Part shown: piece after piece, positions 26,979 through 35,934 of the stretch
Layout: each line of letters starts with the position of its first letter
Numbering within the stretch: the first letter of the stretch is position 1
Assembly: GCA_002786165.1 (NCBI GenBank)
Contig: PEQK01000016.1
Location: 56,786 to 120,785, forward strand
Reading direction: 5' to 3'
DNA length: 64,000 nucleotides
Source of the DNA: Legionella sp.
GTDB taxonomy: Bacteria; Pseudomonadota; Gammaproteobacteria; Legionellales; Legionellaceae
Translations under genes and position numbers: made by a program
Notes under the pieces: model-generated
What the model saw: only the letters and a program-made list of their open reading frames with translations
Told to the model about the DNA's origin: nothing
Database searches by the model: none

Positions 26979-28886
26979 CTACTGGAGCATAGGCTCAAAA
27001 GTCGGTGTATCATTATCGACTCCAGGTTGCAAGGAAAAAAATGCATATCGTTTTAAATCCACTATAGATTTAATAGCCACGAATGTGCCCACACCAATTA
27101 AAGCCGCATACACCGGCATTATAAATTTGGCTATTGCTGGCCATACAAGGAAAGACAAACAAGGACTCCCTATCAAAACACTCACCGAGAGCGCAATCGT
27201 CATACTAGCCATTAATAAAGCTAAAATAGACAAATACGGCAAGCTAAGTGATTTGCCCCGAAAAGATGGCAATAAAAATTGCGTTTGTGCTTCTAAGTAT
27301 TTTTTTTCATATTGCATGAGGTATAGACTAGAATCATTGATGTGTGTTTTTAAATCTTCCAGCACTTTACCTTGTTTTACTACCTGATGGACATTTTGTT
27401 CTATTACAAATATTCTGTCGTATAAAAGGTCTTGATCCGAAAGTTGGGAACAGAAAGGCAACAAAGCCTCACAAGACGACTCGATTGCACATTGTTGTTG
27501 ATTGAGCTCAAACAAATCAAAAGACAACGCAGGATGTGATCTAAATTGCTTAATCGCTTCTTCATTATAAACATACGCTTCTAAATGCGTTAATCGTTGT
27601 GTCAAACGCTCAGTTGTACTCATTATGTCACGCATCAGCCTCTCTTTAGAGGCTTGATAAGTCATAATCTGTGTTTCAATATACTGTATTCTGGTAATAC
27701 ATTCTTTCTCTCTTTCTAATCTCTGAATCATTTCACCCAGAAGTACATTACCATCACACATATATTGCGCTTTTTTTGCAGTATCTGTGGTAAATGAATC
27801 ATATAAATCTTCGTTCAGATCAATAGGCTCATACTCAGGCTGCTCCGCTTGTATAAATGCCTCTCCGGGCGATCTTTCGGCAGCGACCCGCGGAGAAATG
27901 GGTGACATAGCATCTTGAACAATTGACCACAAACCAGACGTTGAAGATCGTTGAGGAACAAATACTATTGCATCAAAAACATGCCGAAGTTTATCTTCGG
28001 GCTTTAAATAAGCGTACGTATTTGGTTCAGAAATGGCCGAGTGAAACGAGCCAAACACGTGATCCCACGGATATTCATGTAGAATACGAGACAATAGTGT
28101 CGTGCTAATAGAGCTCTGCTCTGAAACCATATATCCTTTCAAGCAAGTCATAATTTTTAAGCGTTGCTCAACGTGTTCCGAATTTAGGACAGGAGTATTA
28201 GGCATTGGAATCATAACCAATGATTCTGTGATCAAGGCTTGAAGTTCTGCAATCGACTTTCGGGTCATATCAGGAATAGAAGACAAACTTTCAATATAAA
28301 AATTTAGTTTGAGAGTACCCAAACACTCTCGCAACAACATTTGTTTCTCTGCCTCTTGGCTTCGACAATAGCCTAGCAAGTTTGTGTATAAGTAACTTGG
28401 CGTTCTCTCCATGGTCTGGCGCCACATTGGAGAAGCATGAGAGAGCGTTTCCCAAAAATCTTGAGCGTCTGAAAGAAATTTGGGATTTAAGGTATGTAAA
28501 ATCTCTAAAAATACTGCACCCAGTAAGAAACGATTGTCATCTAAAAAAAAATCAGGTTGATTAAACCCAAATGTATTCAATAAAAGCACGCACTCTTCTA
28601 ACTCTGGAATGGAATCATCTAACCTTGCATAAAATCCTGCTTGAGTCAGCCAGATGTTTCTGCTAGCTAATGGCCCCTTCTTAATTTGTTTGAACAACGT
28701 GACAATTCGATGCAAACACCATAGGATTTTTGCATCAGGCAGGCTAGACTCGCTAGTAATATCGCTAAACTCAGAAAATAGATTAATATCTATCCGCATC
28801 TGCGTCACTAAAGACAAAAGTTTAGATTCAATGGACTCTAAATGGGTTAAAAAATTACCATGACGATGTTCGTTTACAGCTCTCAT
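26979..28886 (-). CDS. Unknown large protein with coiled coil and C-terminal membrane hairpin
   Basis: About 635 residues from ATG 28886 (weak GGA site). An upstream in-frame ATG at 28925 lies inside a hairpin and has no usable site. The N-terminal 350 residues are helical and anonymous. A heptad-rich stretch in the middle (QRLEREKECITRIQYIETQI and after) predicts a coiled coil. Two hydrophobic segments near the C-terminus (YLSILALLMASMTIALSVSV, then FIMPVYAALIGVGTFVAI) would make a membrane hairpin, with a short soluble tail. I recognise no family. A long helical protein ending in a TM hairpin is typical of membrane-targeted effectors, but this is inference only. Confidence 0.6.
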   Translation of the reverse strand: MRAVNEHRHGNFLTHLESIESKLLSLVTQMRIDINLFSEFSDITSESSLPDAKILWCLHRIVTLFKQIKKGPLASRNIWLTQAGFYARLDDSIPELEECVLLLNTFGFNQPDFFLDDNRFLLGAVFLEILHTLNPKFLSDAQDFWETLSHASPMWRQTMERTPSYLYTNLLGYCRSQEAEKQMLLRECLGTLKLNFYIESLSSIPDMTRKSIAELQALITESLVMIPMPNTPVLNSEHVEQRLKIMTCLKGYMVSEQSSISTTLLSRILHEYPWDHVFGSFHSAISEPNTYAYLKPEDKLRHVFDAIVFVPQRSSTSGLWSIVQDAMSPISPRVAAERSPGEAFIQAEQPEYEPIDLNEDLYDSFTTDTAKKAQYMCDGNVLLGEMIQRLEREKECITRIQYIETQIMTYQASKERLMRDIMSTTERLTQRLTHLEAYVYNEEAIKQFRSHPALSFDLFELNQQQCAIESSCEALLPFCSQLSDQDLLYDRIFVIEQNVHQVVKQGKVLEDLKTHINDSSLYLMQYEKKYLEAQTQFLLPSFRGKSLSLPYLSILALLMASMTIALSVSVLIGSPCLSFLVWPAIAKFIMPVYAALIGVGTFVAIKSIVDLKRYAFFSLQPGVDNDTPTFEPMLQ

Positions 28887-28900
28887 ATGACATCCATTGT

Positions 28901-28930
28901 TTGAGATGCTACCTAAAAATAGCATCTCAA
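28901..28930. promoter_or_regulatory. Perfect 11-bp stem-loop in the leader of the 26979-28886 gene
   Basis: TTGAGATGCTA and TAGCATCTCAA form a perfect stem around 8 bases. It sits 15 bases before the preferred start codon and downstream of the DUF945 gene stop (28956). On the transcribed (minus) strand the T run is before the stem rather than after it, so it is not a standard terminator. It may affect translation or mRNA stability. Confidence 0.45.
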
Positions 28931-28955
28931 AAAATTACAATCATACCATATATGC

Positions 28956-30413
28956 CTAAATTACAAGCATAGATGATGTGAATGGATGATCATTAACAAA
29001 TAATTTTCCATTAGAAAATTTTAGGTTCAAGACATAATCCGATCCAACTTGTGTTAAAACGCCCAAACTAATCAATTCTTGAATTTTTTCAGCTGTTTTA
29101 GCGATCACTTGCGCTTCAATATTTTGTGCAGGAACATTCGCTTGAGGCACAACTACCAAAGGACCAGACGGAGCAGCAAGCTCAGACTTTAGTTTGGTTA
29201 CAATTTTTTGTCTAATCGGTTGCTGTAACCAATGGGTTAAAACCGCTGGAGATACAGTGATTTTTCCTTCTCCATTGATTTTTTGGAGTAATTGAAATGG
29301 ATTGCTGATCTGCTCGTTTGGCAATTCAATATTGATGGCCGCATTCAATTTACCTTCTGGTAAATTCAATTCTAAATGACTCATCTTTAATTGTGCGCCT
29401 TTACATAAAAGCGCCGGCAAATCAGGGATTAATGATAATAAAACCCCCTGTCGATCACGATCAGAATAATTAGAAGATTCATTGAGCTTAGTATTCATTT
29501 TGGAGAGTGTGACTGCATCCAAATTACGAACCGAAATTTCTAATGAACTGGGACCATATTGGCGATTTTGGAAAGAAGCTCGATTGATGTTCGCAGACAG
29601 AGCGGTATTGTATAAACCATCTTTAATATCACTCGTTGAGGTCAAGTGAGCATCTATCAAACTCAGTACTTGTTGCTGGCCTTTTAAGAGCACCAAAGAA
29701 GGTAAATTTAAATGTGCCGTGCCCAAATATAAATTATCTTCCCTTAGAGACAAATCAAAATCACTGTTTACCGGTCCATGAATACCTTTCATACCCTCAT
29801 GAAACCAAGTAAATCCTTTGACCAATAAATTGCCTTGCAGATGTTTTTTATTCGCAGATACGTTAATCGTTACCTGCATCCCCATCCATTTGAATTTGCT
29901 TTTTCCGGCTTTAGCAATCAATTTAAAACTCGGAATATTGAGTTGAATGGTTGTTTTAGCCAAATAGTTTACAAAAACACTGATGTTTAAAGGTGGAATA
30001 GTTGAGTTTTTGTCATAAACCGCTTGGAATTGTTGTTCATAAACCTCTGGTAGAACAACATTCGAATGCGCATATCCGAAGCCAAACCAAAGTTTTGAAT
30101 CCGAAAATATCATGGGACCATGAAAAATATCGAGAGGAATGTCTATATAATAGATTTTATCTAATGCATCAGCAGACTTTACACTATTTTGCTGGGCATC
30201 AGGTTTTTTTGGAACCTGCAATGTCCATTTTAAATCGGCATGTGAATGAAACCAACCTCGATGGTAATGTTGCAACGTCACCGTCACCCCATCAGATTGA
30301 TTCAGAATATTAATATTTTTTTTCAATGTTCGCTCGGTCATGACACCCATGCCGTAATAACTACCCGCCAACACTGCCGCAAAAACAGTACTTAAACCAA
30401 TCCATTTTTTCAT
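28956..30413 (-). CDS. DUF945 (YdgA-like) family protein
   Basis: 485 residues. An N-terminal hydrophobic segment (VFAAVLAGSYYGMGVM) gives a signal anchor. Next comes HYHRGWFHSHADLKW near residues 48-62, the YxRGWFxSxA signature of the DUF945/YdgA family. The rest is beta-rich with repeats of amphipathic strands, and the C-terminal domain has GxVxxxL-type elements found in the family. These proteins are thought to sit in the inner membrane facing the periplasm; their role is unknown. The gene may be co-transcribed with the smaller downstream gene (69 bases away) and is about 100 bases from the MFS gene stop. Confidence 0.85.
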   Translation of the reverse strand: MKKWIGLSTVFAAVLAGSYYGMGVMTERTLKKNINILNQSDGVTVTLQHYHRGWFHSHADLKWTLQVPKKPDAQQNSVKSADALDKIYYIDIPLDIFHGPMIFSDSKLWFGFGYAHSNVVLPEVYEQQFQAVYDKNSTIPPLNISVFVNYLAKTTIQLNIPSFKLIAKAGKSKFKWMGMQVTINVSANKKHLQGNLLVKGFTWFHEGMKGIHGPVNSDFDLSLREDNLYLGTAHLNLPSLVLLKGQQQVLSLIDAHLTSTSDIKDGLYNTALSANINRASFQNRQYGPSSLEISVRNLDAVTLSKMNTKLNESSNYSDRDRQGVLLSLIPDLPALLCKGAQLKMSHLELNLPEGKLNAAINIELPNEQISNPFQLLQKINGEGKITVSPAVLTHWLQQPIRQKIVTKLKSELAAPSGPLVVVPQANVPAQNIEAQVIAKTAEKIQELISLGVLTQVGSDYVLNLKFSNGKLFVNDHPFTSSMLVI

Positions 30414-30519
30414 TCATACTCTCCAAAATATCCTCAACACTAGGATATGATATTTTTGTATTAGTCTCAGTATATCCAGCTATCCTTCATTAAGCAAAAT
30501 AATAGAACGCAGACCATTT

Positions 30520-31812
30520 TTAGGACATATTAACCATAGGTGGGTCTTCACTTTCTAAACGTTTACAATAGGTCTCTTTGATACATAACACCAGTAAACA
30601 CGCCACCAATGAAAAAATAGGTAATAGCCATAAACCCGATTGAAAATCAGACAAACGTAACAATTCAACATGATATCCACGTGAGCCAGAGTGACGGTCT
30701 ACTAAAAAACCCACCAAAGGTTGCAATCCAGCGCCTACAAAAATTGACATCATATTCGTAAAAGCAATGGCCGTGCCTATCACAATACGATGGGTCAATT
30801 CTGTAGACATGGCATAAGCCAAAGCAACACCACTATTGGTCAACCCATAAAGGAAGAAAATCACACAGATCATCCAAGGAGATAGTACAGGATAAAACAC
30901 AAATATAGACGTAAATATCGCGCCACAAATACCAGAAAGAATCATCAACGGCTTACGACGCCCTGTTTTATCAGAAAGATATCCAAAAATTGGACCGCCA
31001 ATAACCCACCCAATAAAAATCAATCCTACAGCAAAAGCGGCACAATGGACGGTTAAACCTCGACCATAGGCCAAATAAGCAGGCCCCATTGACTCACCAA
31101 TGACGGTCGTGGGCGCATACAAAAATCCCGCATACAAAGCATTGATCCAGGCTTGTCGATTAGAAATTACCCCTTTCAAACTCATCCATAAAGAAAGCGA
31201 CGCAACCTGGGTTTTTTTGATGGTTTTACTTGCGTCAGGACTGTCTTGGATATAGCGAAATAACAGCACAGCCAATACAATAAAAATACTAGAGACAATG
31301 ACCATACTTTGACGCCAACCCACAGCGGTTACTAAAAAAGATAACGGTGCCTGCCCAGCAGAGGCACCTAGCATGCCCAAAGCTTGGGTTAAACCCGCTA
31401 GTAATCCAAGTTTTTCCGGCGGAAACCACGACGTGGCCAAACGTAAGGCAGAAATAAAGGCAAATGCCGCACTAAATCCAATCAATAGCCGGGCAAATGA
31501 CGCAACAAACAACCCATGAGACATCGCAAACACACAACAACCCAGGGCGGTAATTAGGGACATAGACGTCAAAAGATATCTTATCTTAATGCGATCCACC
31601 GTTAAACCAACAGGTATTTGCATAATAATATAGGGGATATAGAAAAAAGCCGTAAGAGTTGTAAACCCTACTTCATTCATGCCAAAAGCGTCTTGCAAAT
31701 CTCGATGCATCACACCTGGGGCCACGCGCGCTAAATAATCAGAAAAATAAAAAGTGGCAGCAAGTCCCCAAATAAACCAAGCTTGAGACTGCTTATACGT
31801 GTTTTTTGTCAT
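30520..31812 (-). CDS. Major facilitator superfamily transporter
   Basis: 430 residues with about twelve hydrophobic segments. The MFS signature between helices 2 and 3 is present as PVGLTVDRIKIRYLL, and repeated between helices 8 and 9 as GYLSDKTGRRKPLM. The N-terminal stretch YFSDYLARVAPGVM is like a group of transporters abundant in Legionella and Coxiella. The substrate cannot be told from sequence. Single gene, with the start at ATG 31812 and the divergent SseB-like gene upstream. Confidence 0.9.
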   Translation of the reverse strand: MTKNTYKQSQAWFIWGLAATFYFSDYLARVAPGVMHRDLQDAFGMNEVGFTTLTAFFYIPYIIMQIPVGLTVDRIKIRYLLTSMSLITALGCCVFAMSHGLFVASFARLLIGFSAAFAFISALRLATSWFPPEKLGLLAGLTQALGMLGASAGQAPLSFLVTAVGWRQSMVIVSSIFIVLAVLLFRYIQDSPDASKTIKKTQVASLSLWMSLKGVISNRQAWINALYAGFLYAPTTVIGESMGPAYLAYGRGLTVHCAAFAVGLIFIGWVIGGPIFGYLSDKTGRRKPLMILSGICGAIFTSIFVFYPVLSPWMICVIFFLYGLTNSGVALAYAMSTELTHRIVIGTAIAFTNMMSIFVGAGLQPLVGFLVDRHSGSRGYHVELLRLSDFQSGLWLLPIFSLVACLLVLCIKETYCKRLESEDPPMVNMS

Positions 31813-31956
31813 TTAAATCACCCAAACATACTGCAGACTTATGAAAGAAAGAGTATACTGATATGCTTTTAAATTTCAACATAAGTGTATGAGGGTTTCT
31901 CCACTTTGCCGTGCAAAACTCATCGCAACCATACGCTATTCAAAGAGTTTTTAACT

Positions 31957-32358
31957 ATGAATGCTATCGAACAAGCCATCCATAACGCCATTCAAGCATC
32001 AGGTGATACACCGCTTGCCAATAAAGCTTATTTGGAATTTATCAAAGCAAATTTTATAATTCCTATCGAAAAATCTTCGGCAACTGAAGAACCTAAAGTA
32101 TTATATTTAGACAATAATCAGCAAGTATTTTTGCCGGTTTTCACTAATATGACTTACTTTGATGACTGGGCAAATCCCATTAAAGAAGAGATTGAATTAC
32201 TCAAACTTTCCGGTGTTGATTTATTAAAAGGAATTGGCGAAACCGTTATTGTCAGCTTAAATATTGGCAGCCCTATCTATAAAGAATTTAATCCAGGAGA
32301 ACTCGCTAGAATGCGAAGCATGGTTTTAAAACTCTTTGGAAATAATGATCAAGCCTAA
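31957..32358 (+). CDS. SseB-family protein
   Basis: 133 residues from ATG 31957. The frame extends to 31885, but the extra residues look non-coding. The pattern NKAYLEFIKANFIIP, VLYLDNNQQVFLPVFTN, then VIVSLNIGSPI is the SseB N-terminal domain (enhanced serine sensitivity protein B), a small soluble fold of unclear function. It may be co-transcribed with the MMPL transporter gene starting 94 bases downstream, although a strong hairpin lies between them. Confidence 0.65.
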   Translation: MNAIEQAIHNAIQASGDTPLANKAYLEFIKANFIIPIEKSSATEEPKVLYLDNNQQVFLPVFTNMTYFDDWANPIKEEIELLKLSGVDLLKGIGETVIVSLNIGSPIYKEFNPGELARMRSMVLKLFGNNDQA

Positions 32359-32387
32359 AATTGTTCCGCTTTCAGCCACACAAAACC

Positions 32388-32407
32388 GGCCATTTTGATA
32401 AATGGCC
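32388..32407. terminator. Perfect 8-bp hairpin between the SseB-like and MMPL genes
   Basis: GGCCATTT, loop TGAT, then AAATGGCC. It lies 30 bases after the SseB-like stop. No T tract follows, so attenuation or mRNA-end protection is as likely as termination. Confidence 0.4.
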
Positions 32408-32451
32408 AACAAGCTCTATAATGAAGTTATGCCCATTCAAGAACTCATCCT

Positions 32452-34680
32452 ATGACATTATCGAAAGATCTTTTTTTTCAATTTGGCCAAAAGGTCTATC
32501 GGTATCGTAAAGCAATTGTTTTTATCTGGATAGCTATTATTTTGGCATGTATTCCTTGCCTAACCGACATTATTGATCCCTTTCAATCAACCGGTTTTGT
32601 AGCGGAAGGATCAGATAGCGATCAAGCCGATCAATTTCTCAATAAAAAACTTGGGTATGGCCATAATCAATTTATTATTTTGTACCACAGCAAACAGTTG
32701 AAAGCGACCGATCCAGAGTATATTCAGCGTATCAAAACATCCTTATCTGGTTTGAAAAACCTAGATATTGAGCATGACGTTATTTACCCACAAGATGCCC
32801 AAATTTCTGACGACAAACATACAGCATACGTTGTGGTATTGCTAAAATCCTCCAAAACACTGTCGTATGATGAGTTAAAGGAATTTACAGCAGCCATTAG
32901 GCAACCCAAGTCAATGACCATGCAGTTAGGTGGTGAACCTGTTTTTATTGAAGAAATAAACCGCCAAACGCAAAAAGATCTCTTTAAAGGCGATCTTATT
33001 GCTGTACCGATTAGTATCATCACGTTGCTCATTATTTTTGGAACATTGGTCGCGACTTTGGTTCCTATCATCATTGGGGGCGGGTGTGCGGCAGTGATTT
33101 TAACAACCCTGTATCTAATTGGACAAATAACCTCATTATCCATATTTACGCTTAATATCGCTTTATTACTTGGGCTGTGTCTCAGCTTAGATTATGCCTT
33201 ATTCATAATTAATCGTTTTCGAGAAGAATTAGAAAAAGGCCATGAGGTCTCACTTTGTATCCAAGTAAGTTTGGCTACGGCTGGTAAAGCTGTTTTTTAT
33301 AGCGGGCTTGCTGTGTTTACAAGCTTGAGTGCGCTGCTTTTTTTCCCTATTAATATTTTGTTCTCAATCGGAATTGGGGGTCTTGTTGCCGTGTTTGTAG
33401 CGGTCATGATGGCACTGACTTTGCTGCCAGCTGTTTTAGGACTGTTAGAGCATCGCATCAATTCATTGGCCATTCGTAATATTCATTCAAAACCCATCGA
33501 CCCATCTAACACACGAAATATATGGTATAAATTAGCGCATACTGTCGTATGCAACCCTTTAAAATACTTTTTCTTCACTTTGTTTTTTCTGTTATTTTTA
33601 GCTTATACCATTATGAAAATTCAAATAGGCATCTCCGATTTGCAGGTACTGCCCGAACACTCTGACAATCAAATGTTTTTTAATACCTATGAAAAACACT
33701 TCAACGAACACGAATTAAGCCCTATATTATTGATTGTCTCATCTAAAGATGGTCGGATTCTTTCTCCCAAATACTTATCAAAACTCTATGATTTGGTACA
33801 TAAAATCAAAGATAATCCTGCAGTAGCAGAGGTCAATAGCATTGTTTCTATCAAGTCGTCCATGAATAAACGTCAGTATAAAGCAATCTATCAGGCCAAA
33901 GTAAAAAGTCCTCATTTAGAACAACTCTTAGAGCAATCTACGCGTCGTCAATTCACAGTGGTTAAAGTCATCAGTCGTTATCCTGCTGACTCGGATGAAA
34001 CAAAAGCACTGATCTCGGACTTGCGATCGCTAAAACCCGGCAAAGGCCTGACCACCACATTAACAGGTGTGCCCGTTATTAATGATGAAGTGTTAGAAAT
34101 GATCGCTAAAATAGCCCCGTATGCTATGTTGTGGATTTTTACACTCACTTATCTGATTCTATTGGTATTGCTGCGTTCTGTATTTTTGCCTTTCAAAGCT
34201 ATTTTTATGAATGTCTTAAGTCTTTGTACCAGTTACGGTGTCTTGGTGTTTATTTTTCAAGAAGGCCATTTTCATACTATTTTACATTTTACCCCCCAAG
34301 GCATATTAGATATCAACCTTATCATTATTATATTCTGTGCCTTGTTTGGTTTTTCAATGGATTATGAAGTATTCCTGCTTACCCGTATTCAAGAGTCTTA
34401 TAAAGCCACGCAAGACAATGATAAAAGCATTATTTATGGCATTGTTAAAAGTAGTCGTATCATCACCAGCGCCGCCTTAATTGTAATTGTTTTATGTGGA
34501 TCCTTTATGGTTGCCGACGTCCTCATGGTAAAACAATTTGGTCTTGGTATTGCGGTGGCTATTTTTGTGGATGCTTTTGCGATTAGAACCATTTTGGTGC
34601 CATCTACCATGGCTCTTGTGAAAAAATGGAATTGGTATTTACCTCAGTGGTTGGAACGAGTGCTGGGTAGCTCTAAATAG
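32452..34680 (+). CDS. MMPL/RND-family membrane transporter
   Basis: 742 residues with the RND/MMPL layout: one N-terminal helix, a large extracytoplasmic loop, a five- to six-helix bundle (about 180-335), then a second set in the same order (about 365-740). Characteristic segments are LGLCLSLDYALFIINRFREEL in the first bundle and CALFGFSMDYEVFLLTRIQE in the second. Both carry the SxDYxxFxxxRxxEE-type motif of MMPL proteins, whose acidic residue takes part in proton coupling. Family members export lipids or other hydrophobic molecules. No partner adaptor or outer-membrane channel is adjacent. It could serve the NRPS products, but nothing shows this. Confidence 0.9.
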   Translation: MTLSKDLFFQFGQKVYRYRKAIVFIWIAIILACIPCLTDIIDPFQSTGFVAEGSDSDQADQFLNKKLGYGHNQFIILYHSKQLKATDPEYIQRIKTSLSGLKNLDIEHDVIYPQDAQISDDKHTAYVVVLLKSSKTLSYDELKEFTAAIRQPKSMTMQLGGEPVFIEEINRQTQKDLFKGDLIAVPISIITLLIIFGTLVATLVPIIIGGGCAAVILTTLYLIGQITSLSIFTLNIALLLGLCLSLDYALFIINRFREELEKGHEVSLCIQVSLATAGKAVFYSGLAVFTSLSALLFFPINILFSIGIGGLVAVFVAVMMALTLLPAVLGLLEHRINSLAIRNIHSKPIDPSNTRNIWYKLAHTVVCNPLKYFFFTLFFLLFLAYTIMKIQIGISDLQVLPEHSDNQMFFNTYEKHFNEHELSPILLIVSSKDGRILSPKYLSKLYDLVHKIKDNPAVAEVNSIVSIKSSMNKRQYKAIYQAKVKSPHLEQLLEQSTRRQFTVVKVISRYPADSDETKALISDLRSLKPGKGLTTTLTGVPVINDEVLEMIAKIAPYAMLWIFTLTYLILLVLLRSVFLPFKAIFMNVLSLCTSYGVLVFIFQEGHFHTILHFTPQGILDINLIIIIFCALFGFSMDYEVFLLTRIQESYKATQDNDKSIIYGIVKSSRIITSAALIVIVLCGSFMVADVLMVKQFGLGIAVAIFVDAFAIRTILVPSTMALVKKWNWYLPQWLERVLGSSK

Positions 34681-34682
34681 GA

Positions 34683-35339
34683 TTACCCAAACCGAAAGGC
34701 TACTTTTCCAAAAATAGAGTATAAGAAAGGTACAAAATCTTCAACGGGATTAATTTCTGACTCTCCATATCCTGCGGTGTAATTCGTGCCGATTTCTACT
34801 AAAACTCTATCTGTGACTAAAAAATTAACTCCAAATCCAAATGTGGGGGAAATACGGTGCATCTCATTGACGTTATCATTACGAAACACACTTGCAATTC
34901 CGGCACTTGAAAATACTCGAATGGTGGTTTTTGGGATCACTAACATAACTTTTGCACTAAGCGATGCGGTTTGAGTTTGTGTGTCTAAATGAGTGATATC
35001 GTCATGATCAAAGGCGAAAAGACTGTCTTCATCAAAAATGATTTTCGCGTCGGGGAATTTCATATAATTGGCTTCAAGCGCAAAACATGGCGTAAATTCA
35101 TACCCTAAAACCAACCCCCAGACCCCGCCCCCTTCATTGACTTCAATGGGCGTAGAAAAACTAAGCGCAGAATTTTGATTGATCACTTCTGGCACCAACC
35201 CTTCCCAAGTGGTTGAGCCATAGCCACCCATGGCGCCAATATAAACAGGGTGATAAAATAGATTATCTACACCGCTACCTTGCTGAGCATAAGCCGCGCC
35301 TATCCAACAAGAAAAACCCAACAACCACAGTTTTTGCAT
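34683..35339 (-). CDS. Small outer-membrane beta-barrel protein
   Basis: 218 residues from ATG 35339, which begins a clean signal peptide (LWLLGFSCWIGAAYA, cleaved before QQG). The frame extends to 35384, but the added residues would spoil the signal peptide. The mature part has glycine-aromatic strands (VYIGAMGGYG, WGLVLGYEFTPCFALEANYM) and ends FRFG, close to the aromatic C-terminus recognised by BamA. This fits an eight-stranded OmpA/OmpW-like barrel. Function unknown. It converges on the MMPL gene with only 2 bases between the stops. Confidence 0.75.
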   Translation of the reverse strand: MQKLWLLGFSCWIGAAYAQQGSGVDNLFYHPVYIGAMGGYGSTTWEGLVPEVINQNSALSFSTPIEVNEGGGVWGLVLGYEFTPCFALEANYMKFPDAKIIFDEDSLFAFDHDDITHLDTQTQTASLSAKVMLVIPKTTIRVFSSAGIASVFRNDNVNEMHRISPTFGFGVNFLVTDRVLVEIGTNYTAGYGESEINPVEDFVPFLYSIFGKVAFRFG

Positions 35340-35397
35340 CAAAATGAAATCCGTTTTTAATAAGCGAGCAACAGCTCTGAACATTTAAGAGGGTGTG

Positions 35398-35748
35398 TCA
35401 CACGCAGGCATGCCCAGATCCGCTACATAATTGACCTGTAGAAGTCATTCCACCATAGTGATAACAATTCCAATCATCGATACACTCTTGCGCCGTCGTA
35501 TTGCGCTGCCAATCGCAAGCACGTTGCAAACTTCCTAAAGACGCCACCATCATTTTGTAAATCAGGGTCATATTCGCACATTTTCCTTTGGGAAGTGTGT
35601 TATATGAAGCACAATAACAAGCGGAGGAGGCTTTAAATGCGTCACAAAATCCAGGAGAAGCCGGATCGACTGATGGACAATCTGCATAAGAAAAAGAATA
35701 AATAGACAGCAGGAAACTCATAAATAATAGTTTGATGGAACGTTTCAT
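35398..35748 (-). CDS. Small secreted cysteine-rich protein
   Basis: 116 residues from ATG 35748, with AAAGGTG about ten bases upstream. A signal peptide ends in SFSYA, giving a mature protein of about 95 residues with ten cysteines (for example GFC, SACYC, GKC, RACDW, QECIDDWNC). An even number of cysteines in an exported protein suggests five disulfides. I do not recognise a family. It lies 58 bases upstream of the outer-membrane protein gene on the same strand, so the two may be one unit. Confidence 0.65.
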   Translation of the reverse strand: MKRSIKLLFMSFLLSIYSFSYADCPSVDPASPGFCDAFKASSACYCASYNTLPKGKCANMTLIYKMMVASLGSLQRACDWQRNTTAQECIDDWNCYHYGGMTSTGQLCSGSGHACV

Positions 35749-35934
35749 AAATACTGCACCTTTCATAAAATATATGTTAAATTTATAAGCAAATAATAAA
35801 ATTGCAATCCTAAAATTTTCTTAGATAAACTTATTACAATTTTTCCTAGCATTCAAGAAATTTTATCCATTTTGTGTAAGAAACATAAAAAACACCTGCG
35901 GATAACAAGATTGCCAAGCGATCTGTATGATCTA

